A stretch of DNA of 64,000 nt from DATKPC01 sp035524275 (lineage in GTDB: Bacteria > Pseudomonadota > Gammaproteobacteria > Burkholderiales > Burkholderiaceae_F): NCBI GenBank assembly GCA_035524275.1, contig DATKPC010000133.1, forward strand, positions 1 to 64,000. The letters are read 5' to 3'. Numbering within the stretch: the stretch's first letter is position 1; the number at the start of each line of letters is the position of its first letter. The notes beneath the pieces were generated by a model, which made no database searches, had not been told where the DNA came from, and worked only from the letters and a program-made list of their open reading frames with translations. This document shows positions 22,455-30,999 of the stretch, one piece after another. The translations under genes were made by a program, and so were the position numbers.

Positions 22455-24818
22455 ATGGTTCGGGAATTCGATGGCGGCAGGCGCCGTCGCGCGGCGGGCC
22501 GAAAGCGCCGCGTTCTGGCGGGCAGCATGGTCCTGGCCGGCAGCATGGTCCTGGCAGGTGGCAGCCTGTTGGGGATCACCGTCGATGCGCGCGCGGCAGC
22601 GGACCTGCAGCTGGCGGAAAATGGCGGCGAGGCGAAGAACGAATTGCCCACCGCGGAAGTCGTCGCGCCGGCGCCGCTTCCGGGGCTGGGCGTCAACCTC
22701 AACCAGATCCCGGCGAACGTGCAGACCATCGACGCGCGCCAGCTGGATCGCCAGCGGCCCGTCGATTCGTCGGAGGCGCTCGAGCGCAACCTGGGCAGCG
22801 TCAACATCAACGATTCGCAGGGCGGTCCGCTGCAGGCCGACGTGAACTTTCGCGGCTTCACGGCCTCGCCCATCCTCGGCACCCCGCAGGGCATCTCCGT
22901 GTTCGTCGACGGGGTGCGCGTCAACGAGACCTTCGGCGACACGGTCAACTGGGACCTGATTCCGCCGAGCGCGATCGCGCGCGTCACCGTGATTCCGGGC
23001 TCGAATCCGGTGTTCGGGCTCAATACGCTGGGCGGCGCGCTCGCGGTCACGACGAAGAGCGGCTTCGAGTACCCGGGCACGAGCGTGACGCTCGAGGACG
23101 GCTCGTGGGACCGGCGGACGCTGGACGTCGCGACCGGCGGGCACGGCGAGGACCTCGAGTATTTCGTCGCCGGCCGTTTCATGAACGACCACGGCTGGGC
23201 GGAGCACAACCCGTCGCGCGTGCGGCAGGTGTTCTCGAAGGTGGGCTACCAGACCGGCGAGACCGACATCGACGCCAGCATCACGTTCGCCGACAACTAC
23301 GCGGAAGGCAACCAGACGATCCCGCTGTCGTTCTTCGACGACACGAAGCAGGTCTACTCGTATCCGGACTGGCAGCAGAACCGGATGTGGTTCGCGAACC
23401 TGCAGGCGACGCACGAACTGGCGCCGCAGCAGGTTGTCTCCGCAGACCTCTACTTCCGGACCGTGCGCACGTCGGTCTTCAACAGCAACGTCAACAACGA
23501 CTTCGATCCGACGCAGCCGACCGGCCCGGGCAACGATCCGGCGAGCAACGTGATCAACGGCGTCGAGCAGAATCGCGGCGGGCTGTCGCTGCAATACAAC
23601 GGCCTCTCGAAGATCGCCGGGATGAAGAACAACCTCACGGTCGGCGCTTCGTACGACCACGGGATCATCGCGTTCTCGCAGTCCGCGCAGGACGCGCCGC
23701 TCGCCGCGGACCGCAGCACGTTATCGTCGGAGCCGATCGTGCTGCAGACGCTGCTGCATTCGAGCGAGGACAACGAAGGCCTGTATGCCAGCGACGTCCT
23801 CGAACTGGACAAGTCCTTGAGCCTGACGCTGGCGGGGCGCTACAACCGCGCGGTCCTTCACCTGCAGGATGAACTGGGCACGGCGCTGAACGGCGATCAC
23901 GATTTCGTGCGCTTCAATCCGGCCATCGGCCTGAACTTCCTGCCGCGTCCGGACGTGACCACGTACGTCTCGTACAACGAAGGGATGCGGGCGCCGACGC
24001 CCGTCGAGCTGACGTGCGCGGACCCGAACGCACCGTGCAGCCTGCCGAACGCCTTCAGCGCCGATCCGGCGCTGAAGCCGGTCGTGGCGAAGACCATCGA
24101 GGTCGGCGCGCGCGGCGCGATCGCAGGCAGCGCGCTGAAATGGTCCTCGGCGATCTTCCGCAGCGAGCTGAACGACGACATCCAGTTCATCAGCAGCGGC
24201 GGCGGCGCGACCAGCGCCGGGTACTTCCAGAACGTCGGCAAGACGCAACGCGAAGGCCTGGAACTGGGCCTGTCGGGATCGGTCCGCCCGCTCGCCTGGA
24301 GCGTCAACTACGCCTACATGCAGGCGACGTACCGGACGTCGCTCATCCTGAACAGCCCGGACAACTCCAGTGCGCAGCCGCTCACGTGTCCGACCTGCGC
24401 CGACATCCTCGTGCAGCCGGGCAATCGGCTGCCCGGAATTCCGCGCCATATCGTCAAGGTGAACCTGGACTACGCGCCGGATGCGGCGTTTCGCATCGGG
24501 TTGAATGCCGTCGCGCAGTCCTCGACGTACGCGCGCGGCGACGAGAACAACCAGGACGTCAACGGCGCGGTGCCGGGATTCGTGATCTTCAATCTCGACG
24601 GCGGCTACCACGTCACGCCGCAGCTCGAGCTGTTCGCGAAGATCGACAATCTCTTCAACCGGCCGTATTCGACCTTCGGCGTCCTGGGGGCGAACGCGTT
24701 CCACCTGCCGGGGCATGCCTTCGATCCGAACCCCGCGACCTGGACGCCGGAGCAATTCCGCTCGGTCGGCCCCGGGCGGGCGGCGTGGGTCGGGCTGACC
24801 TACCACCTGGGCGGCTGA
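22455..24818 (+). CDS. TonB-dependent outer-membrane receptor
   Basis: I start at ATG 22455 behind GGAGGG, giving 787 residues. The upstream extension contains terminators and is not coding. The plug domain spans about residues 75-190 (NQIPANVQTIDARQL; GGPLQADVNFRGF; PQGISVFVDGVRVNE; LNTLGGALAVTTKSG). It is followed by a beta-barrel ending in VGLTYHLGG, with a terminal aromatic/Gly pattern. The TonB box may lie near LPTAEVVAP. The signal segment contains a tandem duplication GSMVLA-GSMVLA encoded by two 18-nt repeats (22521-22556). The substrate is not evident. A downstream Fur box and iron-storage genes hint at iron, but the receptor itself has no visible Fur site. Confidence 0.92.
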   Translation: MVREFDGGRRRRAAGRKRRVLAGSMVLAGSMVLAGGSLLGITVDARAAADLQLAENGGEAKNELPTAEVVAPAPLPGLGVNLNQIPANVQTIDARQLDRQRPVDSSEALERNLGSVNINDSQGGPLQADVNFRGFTASPILGTPQGISVFVDGVRVNETFGDTVNWDLIPPSAIARVTVIPGSNPVFGLNTLGGALAVTTKSGFEYPGTSVTLEDGSWDRRTLDVATGGHGEDLEYFVAGRFMNDHGWAEHNPSRVRQVFSKVGYQTGETDIDASITFADNYAEGNQTIPLSFFDDTKQVYSYPDWQQNRMWFANLQATHELAPQQVVSADLYFRTVRTSVFNSNVNNDFDPTQPTGPGNDPASNVINGVEQNRGGLSLQYNGLSKIAGMKNNLTVGASYDHGIIAFSQSAQDAPLAADRSTLSSEPIVLQTLLHSSEDNEGLYASDVLELDKSLSLTLAGRYNRAVLHLQDELGTALNGDHDFVRFNPAIGLNFLPRPDVTTYVSYNEGMRAPTPVELTCADPNAPCSLPNAFSADPALKPVVAKTIEVGARGAIAGSALKWSSAIFRSELNDDIQFISSGGGATSAGYFQNVGKTQREGLELGLSGSVRPLAWSVNYAYMQATYRTSLILNSPDNSSAQPLTCPTCADILVQPGNRLPGIPRHIVKVNLDYAPDAAFRIGLNAVAQSSTYARGDENNQDVNGAVPGFVIFNLDGGYHVTPQLELFAKIDNLFNRPYSTFGVLGANAFHLPGHAFDPNPATWTPEQFRSVGPGRAAWVGLTYHLGG
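22521..22556. repeat. 18-nt tandem duplication in the receptor signal peptide
   Basis: Two 18-nt copies, differing only at the last base, encode GSMVLA twice in the hydrophobic core of the signal peptide. A replication-slippage event is the simplest origin. The frame is kept. Confidence 0.85.
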
Positions 24819-24872
24819 CGTGGCGGCCGCCACGGCGCGTCGACGAGAGTCTCGGATTCCGCTAGACTAATT

Positions 24873-24891
24873 GCGAATGCTTCTCATTCGC
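24873..24891. promoter_or_regulatory. Fur box upstream of bfd-bfr
   Basis: GCGAATG and CATTCGC flank CTTCT as a perfect 7-5-7 inverted repeat, close to Fur boxes of beta- and gammaproteobacteria. It lies 159 nt before bfd. An inverted copy of its first 14 bases occurs at 24947-24960, nearer the start. Iron-dependent control of the iron-storage unit is expected. Confidence 0.65.
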
Positions 24892-24946
24892 TCATTCGCT
24901 GATCCGTCATGGCCGCCGGTCGGCCGCCGGCAGGTCAGCCCTCGAT

Positions 24947-24960
24947 TGAGAAGCATTCGC
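24947..24960. repeat. 14-bp inverted copy of the Fur-box segment
   Basis: TGAGAAGCATTCGC is the exact reverse complement of 24873-24886. The two could pair as a long hairpin over about 60 nt, or provide a second, weaker Fur site. It lies 90 nt before the bfd start. Confidence 0.6.
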
Positions 24961-25049
24961 AGGTGTTGACCCAGCGCAAAGGCTCGTCCGGCCGATGCGC
25001 AATCCTCGGGTCACCCGGTTGGCGCGGAACGCCGTCGTCGAGGTTCCCG

Positions 25050-25259
25050 ATGTTCATCTGCATTTGCAATGCCATTACCGATCGCCACATCATCGACATG
25101 GTGAAGGCGGGAACCTGCAGCGCCGCCGATGTCGCCGATGCGCTTGGAGTAGGCTCGCGCTGCGGCTGTTGCCGCGAGGCAGCGCAAAGCGTCATCGCGG
25201 CGGCGGCCGGTCCATCGAGCGGCGACGGGTGTGCCGCCGCCGTGGCGCAGGCCACCTGA
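25050..25259 (+). CDS. bfd: Bacterioferritin-associated ferredoxin (Bfd)
   Basis: The 69-residue protein starts at ATG 25050. It carries the Bfd [2Fe-2S] pattern, CICN near the N-terminus and SRCGCC about 32 residues later. Bfd docks onto bacterioferritin at the heme and passes electrons that release stored iron. The C-terminal 15 residues are a low-complexity Ala/Gly tail longer than in minimal Bfd. It precedes bfr by 66 nt under a Fur-like box, as in many proteobacteria. The longer upstream frame lacks domain content and crosses the Fur box region. Confidence 0.92.
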   Translation: MFICICNAITDRHIIDMVKAGTCSAADVADALGVGSRCGCCREAAQSVIAAAAGPSSGDGCAAAVAQAT

Positions 25260-25325
25260 GCGCACTGACCGACCCGGGAGCGAAGCGACCCGCCGTCGAT
25301 GCCGAGCAAGACGCGGAGAGATGAC

Positions 25326-25805
25326 ATGCGCGGCGATGCCAAGGTCCTGGAACACCTGAATGCGCAGCTCAAGTGCGAGCTGACCGCGATCAACCAGTAT
25401 TTCCTGCATGCCCGGATGCTGGACAACTGGGGCCTGAAGCGGCTCGGGCACCACGAGCGTGACGAGTCGATCGAGGAGATGAAGCACGCCGATCGCCTGA
25501 TCGAGCGGATCCTCGTGCTGGAAGGCCTGCCGAACCTGCAGGACCTCGGCAAGCTGCAGATCGGCGAGGACGTGGCCGAGGTCCTGCGCGGCGACCTCGC
25601 GGCGGAGCAGACGGCGCAACGGACATTGAAGCCCGCCATCGCGCACTGCGAGTCGGTGCAGGACTACGTGTCCCGATCCATCCTCGTCGACATCCTGAAG
25701 GCGACCGAGGAGCATATCGACTGGCTGGAGACGCAGATCGAACTCGTCGCCAAGGTCGGCATCGCGAACTACCTGCAGTCGCAGATGGAAGGCGCCGGAA
25801 GCTAG
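25326..25805 (+). CDS. bfr: Bacterioferritin
   Basis: The 159-residue protein (ATG 25326, GGAGAG upstream) has normal length and the Bfr four-helix pattern. Ferroxidase ligands Glu18, Glu51, His54, Glu94 and His130 are present, and Met52 is the heme ligand (EEMKHADR). The position equivalent to Glu127 of E. coli Bfr is Thr (ILKATEEHIDWLE), with Glu at 128 and 129. I believe related proteobacterial bacterioferritins can show the same change, so it may be a subfamily trait. It forms 24-mers that oxidise and store iron. It is co-oriented with bfd. Confidence 0.95.
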   Translation: MRGDAKVLEHLNAQLKCELTAINQYFLHARMLDNWGLKRLGHHERDESIEEMKHADRLIERILVLEGLPNLQDLGKLQIGEDVAEVLRGDLAAEQTAQRTLKPAIAHCESVQDYVSRSILVDILKATEEHIDWLETQIELVAKVGIANYLQSQMEGAGS

Positions 25806-25836
25806 GCGCCGGCGCGGACCGAGGGATCGACGATCG

Positions 25837-26544
25837 ATGCGCCGGCGCCCGTTCCTGCACCGAATCGGCGGCTTTGCCGTGGCGGCATTGCCCACGCTGT
25901 CGTGCTGTGCGGAACAGGCCGCCGCCGTTCCGCCGCCGACGCTCGATGAGCCGCCGCCCACACCGCCGCAGGCGCGCACGATCGTGCTCTCGGGAGGCTG
26001 CTTCTGGGGCGTACAGGCCGTCTACCAGCACGTGAAGGGCGTCGAGTCGGCCGTATCCGGCTACGCCGGCGGCTCGGCGGCCGACGCCCACTACGAAACG
26101 GTCAGCGCCGGGGGCACCGGGCACGCGGAGTCGGTGTCCGTCACCTACGACCCCGCGATCGTCAGCCTCGGCGCGATCCTGCAGGTGTTCTTCTCGGTCG
26201 CGCACGACCCCACGACCCGCAACCGGCAGGGGCCGGACATCGGCACGCAGTACCGCTCGGCCATCTTCGTGACCGACGCGATGCAGGAGCGCGTCGCGCG
26301 CAGCTACGTCGCCCAACTCGACGGGGCCGGCGTATTCCCGCGACGCATCGTCACCGAGATCCGGACGCTCGATCGCTTCTATCCGGCCGAGACCTATCAC
26401 CAGGACTACGCGACGCTGCATCCCGACAGTCCCTACATCGCGCTGAACGACCGGCCGAAAGTCGAAAACCTCGCCCGCCTGTTTCCGCAGCGCTACCGCG
26501 AGGCGCCGCGACTCGTGGGGGCGTCTCCCGCCGTCCGCGGCTGA
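25837..26544 (+). CDS. msrA: Exported peptide methionine sulfoxide reductase MsrA
   Basis: The 235-residue protein has the MsrA catalytic motif SGGCFWGVQAVY near residue 52. It keeps SGYAGGSAADAHYETVSAGGTGHAESV and the conserved RRIVTEI and YHQDY regions. It reduces methionine-S-sulfoxide in proteins. The N-terminus (RRRPFLHRIGGFAVAAL) is a twin-arginine-like export signal followed by a Pro-rich linker, so it likely acts in the envelope rather than the cytoplasm. It lies 31 nt after bfr and may share its transcript, coupling iron storage to oxidative repair. A C-terminal resolving Cys is not apparent. Confidence 0.9.
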   Translation: MRRRPFLHRIGGFAVAALPTLSCCAEQAAAVPPPTLDEPPPTPPQARTIVLSGGCFWGVQAVYQHVKGVESAVSGYAGGSAADAHYETVSAGGTGHAESVSVTYDPAIVSLGAILQVFFSVAHDPTTRNRQGPDIGTQYRSAIFVTDAMQERVARSYVAQLDGAGVFPRRIVTEIRTLDRFYPAETYHQDYATLHPDSPYIALNDRPKVENLARLFPQRYREAPRLVGASPAVRG

Positions 26545-26563
26545 CGCCGCCGGCGACGGAACC

Positions 26564-28864
26564 TCAGGCGGCCACGATGTGCAGGGCGGGGCGTTGCGCG
26601 CGCTCGGCGTCCGCCGGCGCCGCCTGCGGCGTGGCTGAGCCCAGCGGCGCGGGCTTGCGCCGCTCCACGTGCCGCGCATAGATCGCCACTTCGGTGGCCG
26701 GTACCGGCGGGCAGAAGAAATACCCCTGGACCTTGTCGCAACCGAGGCCGCGCAGGCAATCGATCTGCGCCGGGCTGTCGACGCCCTCGGCGACGACTTC
26801 CTTGCGCAGCGTGTGCGCGACGCTGATCATCGCGGCAACGATCGACGTGGCTTCGGGCGCCTGCGGCACGCCGATGATGAAACTGCGATCGAGCTTCAGG
26901 ACGCCGGCCGGCAGCGTGCGCAGGTAGCCGAACGACGAGTAGCCCGATCCGAAGTCGTCGATCGCGATCTGGACGCCGGCGCGCGCGAGCACCGTCAGCG
27001 CATCCATCGCGGCCGCGCCGCCCTCGACGAAGACCGTCTCGGTCACCTCGATCTCCAGCGCACCCGGCGGGACGTGATTCGCATCCAGCAGCGCCAGGAC
27101 GTTGCGCACGAAGCTCGAGCGCCGCAGCTGCCGGAACGACACGTTGACCGAGATCTTCGGGATCGGCGTCATCGATTCGTGCCAGCGCCGGTACTGCTGG
27201 CAGGCCTGGCGCAGGACCCAGATCCCGATCGCGTCGATCAGGTTGTTCTCCTCGGCGAACGGGATGAAATTCGCCGGCAGGATCACGCCGTGCTCCGGAT
27301 GGTGCCAGCGCAGCAGCGCCTCCACGGAGCACAGTCGGCCCGTCCGCATGCTCAGGACCGGCTGGTAATACAGCACGAACTCGCCGTCGCGCAGCGCGCG
27401 CCGCAGTTCCCGGTCGAGCGCCGCCCGATGCAGCGCGTCGCGGTTCATCTGTTCCTCGAAGTAGACGAGCCGGCTGCGGCCGTTTTCCTTCGCGCGATAC
27501 ATCGCGGTGTCGGCCTTCTTGAGCAGGTCCGCGCCGTCGGCGCCGTCGTCCGGGAAGACCGCGATGCCGACACTGGCGCCGACGTAGATCGTATGGCCGT
27601 CGACCTCGAACGGTGCCGACAGCGACTTGATGAGCTGCCGCGCGACCTGGCTCGCGCCGGCGGAGACCGCGAGGTTGCCGAGGACGACGGTGAATTCGTC
27701 GCCGCCGAGACGCGCAACGACGTCCTCGCCGCGGACGCTGTCGCGGATGCGTCGCGCGGCCTGCGTCAGCAGCGCATCGCCGACCGCATGGCCGAGCGTG
27801 TCGTTGGCCTGCTTGAACCGGTCGAGGTCGAGGAACAGCACCGCGACGCGCGAGTCTTGCCGCTTCGCGCGGCTGATCTCCTGGTCCAGCAGTTCGAGCA
27901 GCGCGTGGCGATTCGGAAGCCCGGTGAGCGGATCGCGATGCGCCAGCAGGTGCAGCCGGCGGTCGCGCTCGGCGGTCACGAAGGCGATCGCCAGCCGCTC
28001 GGTGACCTTCTGCAGCAGTTCCGATTGCTCCGCGGAGAACCGACGCGGCCTCGACTGCCCGAGCACCAGCATTCCCCACGCGCGCCCACCGCGGGCGATC
28101 GGCCGCGAATTGAATGCCGGCTGTTCGCGATCCGCCGACGGCGTCGCGAAGAAGTCCGGCGGCAGCGGCGGGTCGCTGGTCCAGCGCGCCGACGGCGAGG
28201 CCGGGATGCGCGCCCGCAACGTCGCGTCGAGCGTGATCCGGTTCCGGTACAGCCGATCGGAAGCGCGCCGCAATGCCAGCGTGCGCATCGTGTCGCCGTT
28301 CCCCGCCTCGTAGAGGCCGAGCAGCGTGAAGTCGGCCCCGGCAATCTGGCGCACGCAGGTCAGCGCGATTCGCGCGACGGCCTCGACGTCGAGCTTGTTC
28401 AGGATGATCTCGTCGATCTGCGCCAGCGCCTCGAGGGTCGCGAAGCGCAGACCCAGCCGACCCGCCATCTCGTTGAAGCGCATCGCCAGGTCGCCCAACT
28501 CGTCGCCCGGGGCCGCGCGCACGCGCGCCGCGAAGTCGCGCCGTGCGACGCGGTTCGTGGCCGCGATCAACGCTCCCAGCGGCTCGACGATCCGCCGCGC
28601 CAGGTGGACCGACAGCGCCAGGGCGCCGACCGCCGCCAGCGCCGCGGAGACCGCGTACGGGGCCCACGCGGGGTGCCAGGTCTCGGGCCCGACTAGTGCC
28701 AGCGTCGCGATCGGAAGCAGCGCAACGGCCGCGAGGCCGGCGAACTGGCGGCGTGCAATGGCGCTGCCCAGCGTCCCGGACTCGCGGCGTTCGGCCGACG
28801 GCAGGGTTTCGACTGACGACATGCCCGTCGGCTCGAACGTCGTCGCGGCTTCTGGCGCGTGCAT
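26564..28864 (-). CDS. Membrane GGDEF/EAL cyclic-di-GMP protein with HAMP and GAF-like region
   Basis: The 766-residue protein has two hydrophobic segments near residues 40-90, then a HAMP-like stretch (RRIVEPLGALIAATNRVARR) and a GAF-like region over about 145-290. The GGDEF domain has an intact active site (ARLGGDEFTVVLGN). The EAL domain (SVEALLRW; NVSFRQL; EVTETVF; IDDFGSGYSSFGYL; LDRSFI; GYFFCPP) keeps its metal ligands. Both catalytic sites therefore look usable. One activity may dominate depending on the signal, which is not known. A later in-frame ATG (residue 15) is an alternative start. The gene is convergent with msrA. Confidence 0.92.
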   Translation of the reverse strand: MHAPEAATTFEPTGMSSVETLPSAERRESGTLGSAIARRQFAGLAAVALLPIATLALVGPETWHPAWAPYAVSAALAAVGALALSVHLARRIVEPLGALIAATNRVARRDFAARVRAAPGDELGDLAMRFNEMAGRLGLRFATLEALAQIDEIILNKLDVEAVARIALTCVRQIAGADFTLLGLYEAGNGDTMRTLALRRASDRLYRNRITLDATLRARIPASPSARWTSDPPLPPDFFATPSADREQPAFNSRPIARGGRAWGMLVLGQSRPRRFSAEQSELLQKVTERLAIAFVTAERDRRLHLLAHRDPLTGLPNRHALLELLDQEISRAKRQDSRVAVLFLDLDRFKQANDTLGHAVGDALLTQAARRIRDSVRGEDVVARLGGDEFTVVLGNLAVSAGASQVARQLIKSLSAPFEVDGHTIYVGASVGIAVFPDDGADGADLLKKADTAMYRAKENGRSRLVYFEEQMNRDALHRAALDRELRRALRDGEFVLYYQPVLSMRTGRLCSVEALLRWHHPEHGVILPANFIPFAEENNLIDAIGIWVLRQACQQYRRWHESMTPIPKISVNVSFRQLRRSSFVRNVLALLDANHVPPGALEIEVTETVFVEGGAAAMDALTVLARAGVQIAIDDFGSGYSSFGYLRTLPAGVLKLDRSFIIGVPQAPEATSIVAAMISVAHTLRKEVVAEGVDSPAQIDCLRGLGCDKVQGYFFCPPVPATEVAIYARHVERRKPAPLGSATPQAAPADAERAQRPALHIVAA

Positions 28865-29155
28865 CGGCGTGCGGTGTATCCCCCAGAGGGCCAGCCCCCG
28901 TGCCGGCCCGGCGGGCTGCGCCGATCGTGGAAACCGGATGCGGGCAGCCTAATCCGCTTGATAGCGCAATCGCGGTGTGGGTGATCCGCAGAGCCGACGA
29001 ACGGGCGTCGAAGGCGCCTAGAGCGGTGCACTGCGACAAACCCTAGGCGCCCCTTGTGCCTCGTGCCCCTGTGCCCTCGAGCCCTTGAGCCCTTGTGCCC
29101 TTGCCCGACAGCGCGTCGTCGCGATTCCGAGCGGCCGCTCCGTGCGCCGTCGCGG
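28865..29155. other. 291-bp spacer with low-complexity repeat
   Basis: It separates the GGDEF/EAL start from the anti-sigma stop (both minus). It holds the CCCTTGTGC-type repeat at 29051-29106. The remainder has no ORF I would support. It must contain the GGDEF/EAL promoter, but no clear hexamers stand out. Confidence 0.55.
29051..29106. repeat. Imperfect 7-9 nt tandem repeat (CCTTGTGC/CCTTGAGC)
   Basis: Units such as CCTTGTGCC, CTCGTGCCC, CTGTGCCCT, CGAGCCCTT and GAGCCCTTGTGCCCTT follow each other across about 55 nt. The array lies downstream of the anti-sigma factor gene. Like the array at 5527, it is non-coding simple sequence likely to vary between strains. Confidence 0.7.
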
Positions 29156-29962
29156 CTACGTGGGCGCGTTCAGGAGCGCCGCGAGTTCGCGCAGTTCGGC
29201 CGGCTCGAGATCGGAGACCGCGCGGTACGTCATGCCGTCGGCCGTCCACGCGGCGACGTTGATGCCGCGGCGCGTGACGACGTCGACGCGATGCGACGAG
29301 CCGCCCGGCGAAGCCGGCCAGACGAACACGTCCACGACATGCTGGTGCCGACGGTAGACGAGCGCCGCCACCGGCCGGCGATCCAGGTACTCGACGCGAC
29401 CGCCGGCAAGCGGGAACCCGGCCGAGGCCAGATCGCGCACCGGCGGCGAGAAGTCGAGGCGCCCGGCGAACCACGGCTTCACGGTGTGCTGGTCCGACGA
29501 TACGACGTCGATCGCGTGATCGTTCATCAGGGCACGGACGTGGTCGTCGACCGCTTCGTCGACGAGGCCGGCGTCGCCCGGCGAGCGCGGCAGCACGGCA
29601 AGCAGGACCGCCGCCATCGCCGCCGCCGCGACGAGTCCGCCGCCGTTGAGCAGCCGCCAGGCCCATGCGCGGCCGAGCTCCCAACCGGACATCTCGCGCC
29701 GTGGCGCGCGTTCCCCGCGCCCGCGTGCTGCCCCCTCCGGCGAACGCGGCAGTGCCGCCTCGATGCGTTCGCGCAGCGCGGCGGGCGCGCGATGATAGGT
29801 CGCGCCCCGGCGAACGCCTGCGTGCAGCGACGTCAACGCATCCAGGCGACGGCGGCATTCCGCGCACGCGTCCAGGTGCGCGTCGAGCTCGACGCGCGAA
29901 CGCGCCTCGAGCTCGCCGTCGACGGCGAGCGCAAGCATCTCGCGCGCCAGCTTGCAAGGCAT
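29156..29962 (-). CDS. Membrane anti-sigma factor with zinc-finger domain
   Basis: I choose ATG 29960-29962 (268 residues). It follows the sigma-gene stop after one base, and GGAG is well placed. TTG and ATG options 24-30 nt earlier overlap sigma. The N-terminal zf-HC2-type motif HLDACAECRRR gives the H-x3-C-x2-C zinc site. A membrane helix lies near residues 110-130 (GGLVAAAAMAAVLLAVLP), leaving a periplasmic domain of about 140 residues. Such proteins hold the ECF sigma factor at the membrane until a periplasmic signal or redox change frees it. The sigma gene is immediately upstream. Confidence 0.9.
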   Translation of the reverse strand: MPCKLAREMLALAVDGELEARSRVELDAHLDACAECRRRLDALTSLHAGVRRGATYHRAPAALRERIEAALPRSPEGAARGRGERAPRREMSGWELGRAWAWRLLNGGGLVAAAAMAAVLLAVLPRSPGDAGLVDEAVDDHVRALMNDHAIDVVSSDQHTVKPWFAGRLDFSPPVRDLASAGFPLAGGRVEYLDRRPVAALVYRRHQHVVDVFVWPASPGGSSHRVDVVTRRGINVAAWTADGMTYRAVSDLEPAELRELAALLNAPT

Positions 29963-29963
29963 C

Positions 29964-30503
29964 TCAGGCTCCGGTTGCGTCGTCATCGGCAAGGCTTTCC
30001 GCCATCAGGCGCCGCGCCCGTGCGAGGCGCGACATCACGGTGCCGATCGGCACGTCGAGCACCTGCGCGATCTCGCGGTAGGACAGGTCCTCCAGTTCGC
30101 GCAGCACGATCACCTCGCGAAACGCGATGGGCAATCCGGCAAGTGCGCGATCGATCCGCGCGCGATCCTCGGCACGCAGCGCCACGCGTTCCGGGTCGGC
30201 GTCCGGATCGGTGCCGCCATGCAACGCGTCATCGAACACGACATGGCTCGCGCCCGGCCGGTTGCGTTCGAGCCACGAGAAGCACGTGTTGCGGACGATC
30301 GCGAGGAGCCACGGACGGGCATTGTCGCCGCGAAGGCTGCCGAACGCGTCGTAGGCACGCAGGAACGCGTCCTGCACCACGTCGGCGGCATCGTGGTCGT
30401 TGCGCGCGAGCCAACGCGCGAGGTTGTACGCCGCATCCAGGTGGGGCAGCGCGAGCGCCTCGAAGCGCTGCCGGCGCAGCGGCTCGTGCGGGTCATCGGT
30501 CAT
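29964..30503 (-). CDS. ECF-type RNA polymerase sigma factor
   Basis: The 179-residue protein starts at ATG 30501-30503 (MTDDPHE). The upstream frame extension has no features. Region 2 (DAAYNLARWLARNDHDAADVVQDAFLR) and region 4 (LPIAFREVIVLRELEDLSYREIA; VPIGTVMSRLARAR) are typical of ECF sigma factors. It overlaps no gene but couples tightly to the anti-sigma factor. Two upstream units, metallophosphoesterase-cupredoxin and cytochrome c, share a GGGAATAAACG-type promoter and are its likely targets. I did not find that motif before the sigma gene itself. Confidence 0.92.
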   Translation of the reverse strand: MTDDPHEPLRRQRFEALALPHLDAAYNLARWLARNDHDAADVVQDAFLRAYDAFGSLRGDNARPWLLAIVRNTCFSWLERNRPGASHVVFDDALHGGTDPDADPERVALRAEDRARIDRALAGLPIAFREVIVLRELEDLSYREIAQVLDVPIGTVMSRLARARRLMAESLADDDATGA

Positions 30504-30630
30504 CTCGGGTTCATGCCGGATCGCAGTCCTTGCGCCACCACGCGCCCCGGCAGTTTGCCCGAGTCGACGGCCGGCGCCGCCGACGCTGCGGCGGGAAACG
30601 AGGTGGCCCGCCGGCGCCGCCACGCGCGCC

Positions 30631-30999
30631 TCATCCCCGCACGATCAACTTGCCGGACATCCCCTCGTGACCATCGCCGCAGAAGTTGTCGCACAGGAAA
30701 TCGTAGGTCCCGGCGAGGGGGGCGAGGATCCGGACCTTCGTGACTCGCCCGGGGACGAGATCGGCCCGCACGCCGAGGTCCGGCACGTTGAATCCGTGCA
30801 TGAAATCCACCGCGGTGAAGGCGAGCACGACCACGACGCCGCGACGTATCTCGATCTCGGCCGGCGTGAAGTTGAAGCGACGGGCGACGACCGGAATCAC
30901 GATCCCGCCGTCGTCCTGAGCCTCGGCGGCCGCGCTGAACCGCCAGGCGGCCAGGCCCGCCGCGCCCGCGAGCATCAACGCCCGGCGCCGACCGATCAT
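30631..30999 (-). CDS. Exported CuA-type cupredoxin
   Basis: The 122-residue protein starts at ATG 30997-30999, overlapping the metallophosphoesterase stop (ATGA). A signal (RRRALMLAGAAGLAAWRFSAAAEA) with paired Arg may use Tat. The mature part is a cupredoxin fold with CuA-type ligands CDNFCGDGHEGM and an upstream His in FMHGFNV, as in cytochrome oxidase subunit II. No membrane anchor or oxidase subunit I is nearby, so it is probably a soluble electron carrier rather than part of an oxidase. The ECF sigma unit lies 128 nt downstream. Confidence 0.85.
   Translation of the reverse strand: MIGRRRALMLAGAAGLAAWRFSAAAEAQDDGGIVIPVVARRFNFTPAEIEIRRGVVVVLAFTAVDFMHGFNVPDLGVRADLVPGRVTKVRILAPLAGTYDFLCDNFCGDGHEGMSGKLIVRG

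Noticed and set aside
21911..23209. 432-residue minus-strand frame over the structured spacer and receptor start
   Set aside because: Composition and lack of domains mark it as a shadow. It spans a strong minus-strand terminator, which a real gene there would not.
29043..29957. Minus-strand frame overlapping the anti-sigma gene
   Set aside because: Out of frame with the zinc-finger protein, Arg-rich, and it runs through the simple repeat.
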